A stretch of 64,000 bases of DNA from Candidatus Edwardsbacteria bacterium RifOxyA12_full_54_48 (GTDB lineage: Bacteria; Edwardsbacteria; AC1; EtOH8), in contig MFFN01000004.1 of NCBI GenBank assembly GCA_001777915.1, positions 661,632-725,631 on the forward strand, read 5' to 3'. The notes beneath the pieces were generated by a model. It saw nothing but the letters and a program-made list of their open reading frames with translations, did not search any database and was not told where the DNA came from. The stretch's first letter is position 1. Every line of letters starts with the position of its first letter. A program made the translations under genes and the position numbers. Shown one piece after another: positions 26,501-34,856 of this stretch.

Positions 26501-27250
26501 TTAAATGTTATCGCATTTTAACTGGTAGCCGATTTTATGTTTGGTAAAAACAACCTCGCGGCCAAAGCGATTATCTAATAATTTACTTAATGAATGGATA
26601 TGGGTATACAGAAGTCTGATTTGCTTGCGGGATAATTTTTCAACACCATCAATTCCTCTTATACAATCTGTAGTATGATTATCAATAATAGTACGATAAA
26701 GATCCAAGCTTGAGCAAGTACGACCGTGGTGACGCATTAAATAAGAGCAAAGCCGTTTGAGCTGCTGACCAGTTATAATGATTTCCTTGTCATAATAAAT
26801 ATTGCCATATTCGCCAATAGATAGAGGGTGATAGGGGGGATTGTTAATAATTTCCTGTTCTGGTATATTTAGTTGAACCGCAGATTCCGGTGGTGGCGGG
26901 TTATGACGGAATTCATAATCTTTGTTGATATCATCTAACCCCGAATTAAATTTACCAGGCTGGATATTGACGATATATTTTTCAATACCACCGTCCGGAA
27001 CAAATTCCATGGGCCCATCATCATTGGGGCCTGATATATAACCAGACGGAATAACTTCAGCAATCTCTATGCCATAATCAGATGCCACTCCCGTTATCAG
27101 ATCCCCTAAAGAAATATGCTCTAAGGACACATCGCTGGCCAATATTTCTAAATTGGAATCAGCCTTGGATAAGATTCGCTTTAGCTCAATCGCCTTTAAA
27201 AGCTGATATAGATCATCACGAAAATTATTGTCAACAATAGCGGGGCTCAT
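26501..27250 (-). CDS. Winged-helix (OmpR-like) DNA-binding protein
   Basis: The 249-aa protein has no receiver domain. Its last 90 residues (from GQQLKRLCSYLMRHHGR to VVFTKHKIGYQLKC) follow the OmpR-type winged-helix pattern, including the wing ending in GYQL. The N-terminal 150 residues are unrecognised and contain a Pro-rich linker. It likely regulates element genes. GGAGAAAA precedes the ATG. Confidence 0.65.
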   Translation of the reverse strand: MSPAIVDNNFRDDLYQLLKAIELKRILSKADSNLEILASDVSLEHISLGDLITGVASDYGIEIAEVIPSGYISGPNDDGPMEFVPDGGIEKYIVNIQPGKFNSGLDDINKDYEFRHNPPPPESAVQLNIPEQEIINNPPYHPLSIGEYGNIYYDKEIIITGQQLKRLCSYLMRHHGRTCSSLDLYRTIIDNHTTDCIRGIDGVEKLSRKQIRLLYTHIHSLSKLLDNRFGREVVFTKHKIGYQLKCDNI

Positions 27251-27638
27251 GGTTAAATTTTCTCCGATAAACTGTGTACATTACGGGGGTAGTAAGCGGT
27301 AAATCTCGGATCATGTAAGGCGCTGTAATCCATTGTGTTGGTCGTAACCTGTTGGTTATAAATAAGATAGCACGTAACACTTTCATCTATCAGACCAAAA
27401 GTAAGGTGTATGAGGTAAGTCCATGATTTTGACTAGGATACAGGCGTTTATTTACGGGATTTTTCGCTTTCTCTGTGCAGAGGACCCCAGAGGCTCGGAA
27501 TTGTGTCGAATGTAACTTATTATATACTATAGTCTTAGTAAAACTTTTCAAATTTCCCGTTTTTCCCCCAAGAAATTTCGATATTTTGGTATAGAAATTG
27601 GCAAAATCGGTCGGTGAGCGGCGGGGTGGGGTAATTGT
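27251..27638. other. Intergenic spacer, no gene seen
   Basis: This AT-rich spacer separates the end of the restriction-modification gene from the start of the winged-helix gene, both on the minus strand. It probably carries the latter's promoter (TATAAT-like bases near 27520-27530), but I cannot fix a -35 element. Confidence 0.35.
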
Positions 27639-30434
27639 CTATTTCCTGGGCCTGGATTTCTTTTTACCAATGCTCGCCATTAACGGTGCGGTTATTTTCT
27701 CGTACAGCCCGAATAAGTACTCTATCCGCTGGCGCTCACTATCAAAAGGCTGGGAACGATAACACAGATCTACCGCCCGATCCAATTCGGCATGGGCCTT
27801 TACCAATTTGGGCGGCATGGACAAGGGGTCATATAAGTCAGCCAAGGTAGAATCTGGGTATTCCATACGAACGTCCAGTACTGCCTGGGCAGCAACCTCC
27901 ACGGACTTACGTTGCTTGGGGGATGGGTCCTCCGGCCATGGATAATTATTATAAACCAAGTTGCTTGAATAACGATATCGGGACTCTAATCGCCCGCATA
28001 CTTGGCGAACCCAGACCATATGCATCATCGATGACAACACACCAAAATGGTACATACCAGCGTTAGGTACGCACGAACAACTATCATGAATAATAGTGGA
28101 TGCCGGGAAGTATCCAAAGGGAATGTATTTACGGGTCTCGGATGAATGCCGTGGTATTACGATATAACGTCCCTTTGGCTGCCTTATTTCCGCAAAAAGA
28201 GATGCCTCCGATGCCTTGCGACGGGTCGGCTCCTTCTTGCTGGCAAGCCTAAAATCACGGACAGCTTCAACCCGTTTCCGTATTCCTGGAATATTCTTAA
28301 TATCGGCCGGTGATGCATCTACCAACCAAAGACACCAACGGGGTATAGAATACAGGTATTCTTCGGCACACAACAACGGCTTTAGATACTTCTTCGCCTC
28401 GGGATTTTCGTTTAAAAACGACTGGCGATCCTTTTCTTCAATTATCAAATGGCCGCCATCCGTTGGTTTATTCCCATACTCACATAACGGCACATTACAA
28501 ATAGGTCTGCTCCTCGACAATACAGGTATATCACTGCCTTCGATCAAATAGGGGCTGATATTGCGTACAGTTTCAATTGTAACTTTACTGCCTTTGTCCT
28601 GGTAATCATAAAGACGCTTATTGGGTATATCATTGGTAGCAAAACCTATAATAACGACATGAACGTGGGCTTTGCCTCTTGCCTCGCTTTCCCACGGAAA
28701 CGTGCGATGGGCAAAAAGTATTTTTATCTTATAATTAGCAAAAAGAAGCGACCAAAGTGCCCCAACCTGCTCGCCCTGGCTTATGGAACTGGTAGACACA
28801 AAACCAACTACTATTTGGGTGCCTTGTATGTATTCGGCAGCTTTACGATACCAACCAGTCACATAATCTAATACACCAGTGCCTTTAGCTTTATCCCAAA
28901 CTAAATCCATGTCTTCATTTTGATCTTCCGACATTAGATGTTTGCCAATGAATGGCGGATTGCCCAAAACATAACTGCACTTGCCCACCGGCAAGACCTT
29001 TTTCCAGTCCAATCGCAGGGCATTATCGCAAACGATGGTTGGGCTCTTCCGCAACGGCAGTCGTACATAATATTCGCCAAAAGCCGCCGATAAAAGATTG
29101 TTCATCTGATGGTCCATCAGCCACATGGCAACCTCGGCAATGCGGGACGGCCATTCTTTGATCTCGATACCATAAAAAGCATCCACATCCAGTATAGACA
29201 AATGGCCGATATCGTGCACCTGTTGACCGCCGTACATCTCTTTCAGCATGTCAATTTCCAACAATCGTAATTCTCGGTAAGTGATTACCAGGAAATTGCC
29301 GCAACCGCAAGCCGGGTCCAGGAACCTTAAACCGGTTAGCTTCTGATGGAACCGCTTTAACTCGGGTTTGTTCTTCTTTATTTTCTCAAACTCGGCCCGC
29401 AAGTCGTCAAGGAACAAGGACCGAACCACTTTTAAAATGTCTCTCTCTGAAGTATAATGACCTCCGGTCTGCCTGCGCTCCTTCGGTTCCATAACGGCCT
29501 GGAACAGGGAACCAAATACCGCTGGGGATATCTGCGCCCAATCAAAATGGGTCGAGGCCAGCAGAGCATTTCTCATATCCCGGTTGAAATCGGCAAAGCC
29601 CAGATGTTCAGAGAAAAGATCGCCATTTACATAGGGAAAGGCGGCCAGAGTCTCGTCCAGGTTTTTCTGTCTCTTCTCTAGTGGCGTATTAAGCACTTCA
29701 AACAAACGGGCCAGGTGCAATCCTAAATCTGACCCATCGGCCGCCGTGCGATTTTCCAAATATAGGTGGAAAGCTTCCCGGTCAAATATTCCAGTGTCCT
29801 CGGCAAACAGGCAGAATAGCACTCGAACCAGAAAACGCTCCAACTCATGGCCGGAATATCCTCCAGCTTCCAACGCATCATGCAGATTACCAAGTCTGCC
29901 TACCGCTTCGATGTTGATCGGGTCCTGGGCCTCAAAGACCTGCTGTTTGTAGCCTGGTATAAAGGCGAAAGAATGGATATTCTTGTGGAAGTCGGCCAAT
30001 GTAAACTCGGTGGTCTGCACCCGCCATTGGTCGAATAAGGGAAGGTCAAGCTGTCTATCCGGCTCCAGGTCATGCAGGGCAACTCGGGCGAAATCGGAAA
30101 CAATCACATATCGGGGTATTTCGTTGTGCCGGCCGGACCGGGCTAAATCTTGTATATACTGGAAGGCCTGGGAACCAGCTTTGCTCAGGTCTTTTCCCCG
30201 GCTTTTATGCTCCACCAATAAAAGTCCGCTCCAAAAAAGGTCAATATACCCGTATTGGCCTTTTATGTTTTTTACTGGCTCCTCAAAGCTGGCCACCACC
30301 CGGCGCTTGATACCAAAAACGGCAAAAAACTCATCCCAGAATGTCTTGGCCTCGGCATCCTCGCGGGTTTCCGTGGCCCAATCGTGGGAAAAGGCTATGG
30401 CGTTATGTCTTATTTCGTTCCAGCTTAGAGGCAT
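27639..30434 (-). CDS. MmeI-like bifunctional restriction-modification enzyme (type IIL)
   Basis: This single 931-aa chain should carry both endonuclease and adenine-N6 methyltransferase activities, like MmeI (919 aa). The N-terminal nuclease motif is Asp65, then nine residues, then Glu75-x-Lys77 (IDLFWSGLLLVEHK), the same spacing as D70-X9-EXK82 of MmeI. The methyltransferase has motif I DPACGCGNFL near residue 372 and NPPF near 491. A target-recognition region follows. Such enzymes need no partner and cut about 20 bp from an asymmetric site. The ATG is at 30434 with only a weak ribosome-binding site. Confidence 0.9.
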   Translation of the reverse strand: MPLSWNEIRHNAIAFSHDWATETREDAEAKTFWDEFFAVFGIKRRVVASFEEPVKNIKGQYGYIDLFWSGLLLVEHKSRGKDLSKAGSQAFQYIQDLARSGRHNEIPRYVIVSDFARVALHDLEPDRQLDLPLFDQWRVQTTEFTLADFHKNIHSFAFIPGYKQQVFEAQDPINIEAVGRLGNLHDALEAGGYSGHELERFLVRVLFCLFAEDTGIFDREAFHLYLENRTAADGSDLGLHLARLFEVLNTPLEKRQKNLDETLAAFPYVNGDLFSEHLGFADFNRDMRNALLASTHFDWAQISPAVFGSLFQAVMEPKERRQTGGHYTSERDILKVVRSLFLDDLRAEFEKIKKNKPELKRFHQKLTGLRFLDPACGCGNFLVITYRELRLLEIDMLKEMYGGQQVHDIGHLSILDVDAFYGIEIKEWPSRIAEVAMWLMDHQMNNLLSAAFGEYYVRLPLRKSPTIVCDNALRLDWKKVLPVGKCSYVLGNPPFIGKHLMSEDQNEDMDLVWDKAKGTGVLDYVTGWYRKAAEYIQGTQIVVGFVSTSSISQGEQVGALWSLLFANYKIKILFAHRTFPWESEARGKAHVHVVIIGFATNDIPNKRLYDYQDKGSKVTIETVRNISPYLIEGSDIPVLSRSRPICNVPLCEYGNKPTDGGHLIIEEKDRQSFLNENPEAKKYLKPLLCAEEYLYSIPRWCLWLVDASPADIKNIPGIRKRVEAVRDFRLASKKEPTRRKASEASLFAEIRQPKGRYIVIPRHSSETRKYIPFGYFPASTIIHDSCSCVPNAGMYHFGVLSSMMHMVWVRQVCGRLESRYRYSSNLVYNNYPWPEDPSPKQRKSVEVAAQAVLDVRMEYPDSTLADLYDPLSMPPKLVKAHAELDRAVDLCYRSQPFDSERQRIEYLFGLYEKITAPLMASIGKKKSRPRK

Positions 30435-30585
30435 TAATTATATCTCAATTGTATTATAACAAGAACGCCGTTGTCTTCCGTCATAATCAAGGCAATAATA
30501 AATAATATTAAAAGAGACCAGCGCATATTATTGTTAATACGATGGCCCTAAAATACATGTGTTTTAAAAGGAAAGGACTCTCTTT

Positions 30586-32562
30586 TCATTTTACCAACCA
30601 CTCTTGCGGAACAAGTTTTTTGCCACCTCTCCATTCTTCCACCATATTCACATTGGGCAACTTCCCCCAAATGGATTCCGGGGCATGATCTAATACAACA
30701 ATTTGGAAATCTTTATTTGCATCAGAAATCACCTTAGAAAACACTTCAAATGCTTTGCGAACAGCTTCAACATCTTCATCAAGATACTGTGGATCATCAT
30801 CGACCAAATTTCTTTTGCCTGCTAATTTTTTTGGGAAATATACTTGGCTTGGTTGGTCAAATACTATGAAATTTGGAACGGGGTTTTGTTTTAATCCCTG
30901 AAAATATTGATGAAGCCCTAACAGCACGGCAATATGATAAGATAGCCAATTTGAACCACTGCCAATTTCCCACAGGAAATCTTTTCTGTCTACGTTTTGT
31001 ATGGAAATAGTCAAATCATCAATTGATAACATAATGGGAAGTTCCGGCTTTTCGCAATCTAAGTTTGGTAATAATTTACCAGCATTTAGGTTCACGGCGT
31101 TAACCGCACGATTTGTTCTTTCCTTAACATTTCCCACGGAGATTAATTTTTCTAATTTTGTGACTCTCTCCTGAAGGTCAACAATTTCTACAGTTAGATC
31201 TTTATCTGTACCAAGACTTTCATATACTTCTAACGCTTGTTCAATATTACCTATGAATCGTGATATCGTCAAAGTGTCGTATTGCCTTTTACGAGCCTCA
31301 TCTGATGTATTTTCAAGTTGGCGGATTCGAATACGTATACCTTTCAATTTATCGCACACAATGTCCAACTCATTTCGGACCCGCTCATACTCACGATCAA
31401 ACACAATTGGGATCGTATCAAAATCCCCACTATTAGATTCAATATCTTGTAAAGCATTTTGTAACTTTTGCAATTCTGATGTAGCTTTTTCCATTTGACT
31501 CCCACATAAAGGACAGTCATGCTTGGGTGTATTCAATGTCCCCATCCAATTGGATACCTTTAAGCGCTCACGTTGTATCGCCAATGCAGATTTGTACTCA
31601 CTTACAGTTTCACGAAGGTTAGTCATTTCCAACAATCGTTGGCGAAGACTTGAAACCTCAAAAGCAATAGATTTTTCTTCTTTATTTAGGGCCATCAACT
31701 CCGTTATAGCTTCAGTTACTGTTGTTGAAGTTGTTCGTGCTTCCCATTCATGTGATTTTACAATTTCATTTAAAATATCAATTAACTCAGATACTGTGGT
31801 GGTAGAAATCACACTTTTTGTTGTCAACCCATATTCTTTTGCTTCAGAGACCCTAGTTTTGATATCTGCAATCCAACGTTCTGATGTTTGACGTAGATTC
31901 TTTAATTCACTTTGCTTTTTCCGAAGATCTCTTCTTAACGTAGAGAGTTCATGCTGTTTAGCTAATAAGCCAGCTGTTATTGCCCCAAGAATATAAGGGA
32001 AAATGCTTTTCAACTTTTCTCTATGTTCATAGGTATCAGCTTTATAAAATAAAACATCTGGATTGGCAATTATATTCTGTGGCTGAAAAATAAAAGCTCC
32101 AAGATCACGGAAACTGGGCCGCCCACTGAAACCAGAGCCTGTTTCTGCAAAATCGAAATTGAGCGCCGTCAAGCCTGACAACGAATCAAGAGTATGCTTG
32201 ACAACATCGCTCGTTGTGTTTTTTTCTTTGATATATTTAGGTATAAGAATGTTCTTACCTTCCAATATGTACATATCACTCGTCGATTTCTGAATGCCTG
32301 GTTCCCTCCTGGCAAATAGCTTTTGATCAGTTTCGGTTTCCACAAGCAAACCGAACCAGCCACATGCATCTCTAATCGTGTTCACCGGAATAGTACATTT
32401 TTCAGAACCCAAGCAATAGTCTATGATAGGTATAATCGCTGATTTGCCAGTTCTGGAGGCCCCGGTTATTACATTAATACTGCCGCTTTGAAACGGTAAT
32501 ATTCTAGGATCGTGGGAGAAATCCTTAGGCCATAGAATTATACTTTTAATCTGTAATTTCAT
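30586..32562 (-). CDS. ABC-3C system ATPase (DUF3732, SMC-like)
   Basis: The 658-aa ATPase has a Walker A GASRTGKSA at residues 34-42, long coiled-coil arms, a CPLCG zinc-hook-like motif near 349 and a C-terminal DUF3732 region with the Walker B-like FIVFDQPSQVYFP near 562. It is the ATPase of an ABC-three-component conflict system. The ATG at 32562 lies one base after the stop of the middle-component gene. The predicted role is to sense foreign DNA or stress and license the effector encoded two genes upstream. Confidence 0.88.
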   Translation of the reverse strand: MKLQIKSIILWPKDFSHDPRILPFQSGSINVITGASRTGKSAIIPIIDYCLGSEKCTIPVNTIRDACGWFGLLVETETDQKLFARREPGIQKSTSDMYILEGKNILIPKYIKEKNTTSDVVKHTLDSLSGLTALNFDFAETGSGFSGRPSFRDLGAFIFQPQNIIANPDVLFYKADTYEHREKLKSIFPYILGAITAGLLAKQHELSTLRRDLRKKQSELKNLRQTSERWIADIKTRVSEAKEYGLTTKSVISTTTVSELIDILNEIVKSHEWEARTTSTTVTEAITELMALNKEEKSIAFEVSSLRQRLLEMTNLRETVSEYKSALAIQRERLKVSNWMGTLNTPKHDCPLCGSQMEKATSELQKLQNALQDIESNSGDFDTIPIVFDREYERVRNELDIVCDKLKGIRIRIRQLENTSDEARKRQYDTLTISRFIGNIEQALEVYESLGTDKDLTVEIVDLQERVTKLEKLISVGNVKERTNRAVNAVNLNAGKLLPNLDCEKPELPIMLSIDDLTISIQNVDRKDFLWEIGSGSNWLSYHIAVLLGLHQYFQGLKQNPVPNFIVFDQPSQVYFPKKLAGKRNLVDDDPQYLDEDVEAVRKAFEVFSKVISDANKDFQIVVLDHAPESIWGKLPNVNMVEEWRGGKKLVPQEWLVK

Positions 32563-32563
32563 A

Positions 32564-33073
32564 CTATAATCCAATCTTAAGGGTTAGGCCTATTTCATGA
32601 TTTGTTAGTGGGGCACACCAAGTGCCTAATTTTTCAGCCAGTGTGATCAATATTTTTATAGATTCTGAGAGCCCCGCTTTAGGGGGTGTTATTGATAAAG
32701 GGATGACAGTGGCTTTATCAACGTTGATGATTAGTAGATTTGATGCTACGGCAAGCATCAATGAATTGAGCGTAAGATCTTTAGTGCAATTGATTTTTGA
32801 GTTCAGCGAAACAAGCAGATCATTTTTTGAAACTGCAGACGGTGAAAACTTATCCGTAAATGCCCTCAAACCAGAAGAGCCTCTTGTCGCAACCATTATT
32901 TTAGCTGTTTCATCATGAAAAAGTAACGGAAGCACAATGAAAAGTAGCGGCAAATCGGGGTGTTTTCTATTTGATTCGCTACTTTCAAAACCAGCAACAA
33001 AACGCCATAAGAGTAGAGCCCCTAACGCTGGATTTTGGACATTATTAACTTCTTTATTTAGTGCTCGTATCAT
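32564..33073 (-). CDS. ABC-3C system middle component (MC)
   Basis: The 169-aa protein matches the three-component ABC system middle-component family, with a start of the NNVQNPALGALLLWRFVAGF type and a PLLFIVLPLLFHDETAK segment. Its role is thought to be adaptor between the ATPase and the effector. It overlaps the upstream effector gene by 20 bases and is followed by the ATPase gene after one base, a tight three-gene operon. Confidence 0.85.
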   Translation of the reverse strand: MIRALNKEVNNVQNPALGALLLWRFVAGFESSESNRKHPDLPLLFIVLPLLFHDETAKIMVATRGSSGLRAFTDKFSPSAVSKNDLLVSLNSKINCTKDLTLNSLMLAVASNLLIINVDKATVIPLSITPPKAGLSESIKILITLAEKLGTWCAPLTNHEIGLTLKIGL

Positions 33074-34286
33074 TCTCGCTCGGATCTATCATGTCATTTT
33101 TTAGTAGTTGTAAATAATCAGGATGCCATCCAACTTTTTCGATATCCGCAAGTGCATTGTAGCTGCCAGGTATAAAATGAGAAGGTGTTTCCATTGCTTG
33201 TAAATGTGCGCGATGTAATGAACACTCAGAATAGAGAATCTGGCCTTTTGCAGATGGTGATGCATTATTCTGGTTAAGAAATGTTTTAGTCCGTAGGTTC
33301 TTCCAGGTTCTAATCAAATTATCTTCAAATTCATTAAAGCTTTCTTCAAAAACCAATCCCTTTTCACTCCATTCCGTTCTAGCACTTGAAGCTTTTAAAA
33401 AATCTATAATTGCTCTTATTTTTTGATCGTCAGGTGATTCAATAAATTCAAGTTGACGAACGTATTTCTTCAACCTCTCTGCATTAATTTCTGTAGGATC
33501 CGGATCCCGAGCAAAGCTGCTGAGAATCGATTTGGAGCTACGTTTACCAATAAAACTTACCAATGTAGTTCTGAATTCAGAAACCTTAATAATTGCAGCT
33601 TCGTTATTTTCTATCGCACGATCAATTTTATCTTTAACCCACCCCAAAGCATATTTATTTAAATCTTCAATTATCTCATCCGGGCAAAGCAATTTTGAAA
33701 ATATATCACGCAAATCACTTTGTGGACTACCACTACCTGTTTCAAGTTCAAAGGAGCATATTATCTTACTGATAAGATCTTTGTCATCGTTAAATATATG
33801 TTCTACAAAAGCACTGATTCCCAGAGCTACTGAACTACGTTTTTCAAATGCAGGTGCCTTGCCCCACAATTCCGTTTGGGCGCTTATTAGAGCTTCTTTA
33901 GCTTGAGCAATAGTTTTTGCGTTGCTGAATGATTCAGCAATTGGCCCTGTAACCTTTTTTGACACATAAATCTTAAAAAGGGTATTATCGGGATCGAGTT
34001 CGCCTTTTTCAACAGCAGTTAACCAATTATGAAATGTTTTCCAAAAATCTATAGAACGATCCGATACTGGGTTCCCATTTGAAGTACTTTTCGATTGAAC
34101 AGCAAGTTTCCCCTCGCCAGGTGTTTCAACGCCAATATCCTCAAATACTTCAAGGCTCACAATTGATTCTTTTCTGCTCTGAAGTAATAAAGACACGAAT
34201 AGTGTTTGTTGAAGCGAATACCCCAAGAACGATCCGGGTACGTGAGGAGTGCGCTTCTGATGTGCATCAGTACTTGATTCTTTCAT
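33054..34286 (-). CDS. ABC-3C effector with nuclease-like N-terminus and ABC-3C C-terminal domain
   Basis: The 410-aa protein is the first gene of the ABC-3C operon. Residues 16-70 (SFLGYSLQQTLFVSLLL, then SLEVFEDIGVE and LAVQSKST) fit the E...D...QxK pattern of Cap4/DUF4297-like PD-(D/E)XK nucleases. The rest, with the closing FIPGSYNALADIEKVGWHPDYL, resembles the ABC-3C C-terminal domain that docks to the other components. It is probably the DNA-cutting effector, released when the ATPase senses invasion. The nuclease call comes from motifs only. Confidence 0.75.
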   Translation of the reverse strand: MKESSTDAHQKRTPHVPGSFLGYSLQQTLFVSLLLQSRKESIVSLEVFEDIGVETPGEGKLAVQSKSTSNGNPVSDRSIDFWKTFHNWLTAVEKGELDPDNTLFKIYVSKKVTGPIAESFSNAKTIAQAKEALISAQTELWGKAPAFEKRSSVALGISAFVEHIFNDDKDLISKIICSFELETGSGSPQSDLRDIFSKLLCPDEIIEDLNKYALGWVKDKIDRAIENNEAAIIKVSEFRTTLVSFIGKRSSKSILSSFARDPDPTEINAERLKKYVRQLEFIESPDDQKIRAIIDFLKASSARTEWSEKGLVFEESFNEFEDNLIRTWKNLRTKTFLNQNNASPSAKGQILYSECSLHRAHLQAMETPSHFIPGSYNALADIEKVGWHPDYLQLLKNDMIDPSENDTSTK

Positions 34287-34856
34287 TTTATCTAAAAGAA
34301 ACTTAACTATACCATATATTTATATACCCAATTGTATAATAACTTAAATGTCATATTTTGTCAACAGCAAATATGCATATCAAATATTATTAATAATATT
34401 TATGCAATATATAACTATTAAAGCTAATAGTTTAGAAATGATACTCAAATATAAATTCCGAAGAAGATATAAATATAGTGTTACGATTAAAAAGCATGGC
34501 AGGGCAGTTTGCATAACGCCGGTTATGTAAACCCTCTGGGCGTAGCACTGGGGTAAGGCAAGGGACAAGGGACCATAATGCGCATTATGGGTCAGGCGGC
34601 GGAATAGCGACAGGTGGAACGATCGACCTGGAGCTGGCCTGGAGCCGCCGTCTTTCCCGGTGGCTATACGGTGCCATGCCGAAACCCAGCGCCGCTACCC
34701 TGCAAGCGATTCAAGGATATCTGCCGGCCTGGAGTAATAAAGCAAAGGCCCAGGATCGGCTTTAGCCAACCATGTGCCTGAGCGGAGCCCGATGTAGATT
34801 AAGTAGCGGAATGAAGAAGGTCGAAGGCTTTTGATTTTATCAACACCCTGCCAATA
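34287..34856. other. Spacer with a GC-rich relic between AT-rich genes
   Basis: A GC-rich patch at 34500-34830 stands out from its surroundings. It contains an 18-bp perfect palindrome at 34573-34590 (CCATAATGC and its complement) and a short frame at 34613-34765 (GTIDLELAWSRRLSRW onward to a stop) that looks like the end of a broken gene. I recognise no family. The 34348-34530 ORF is AT-driven and doubtful. Confidence 0.4.

Noticed and set aside
34348-34530. 60-aa ORF on the plus strand
   Set aside because: It is AT-driven with no ribosome-binding site and runs into the GC-rich relic.
34500-34830. Group II intron or IS remnant
   Set aside because: No intron domain V, reverse transcriptase or transposase motif could be recognised.
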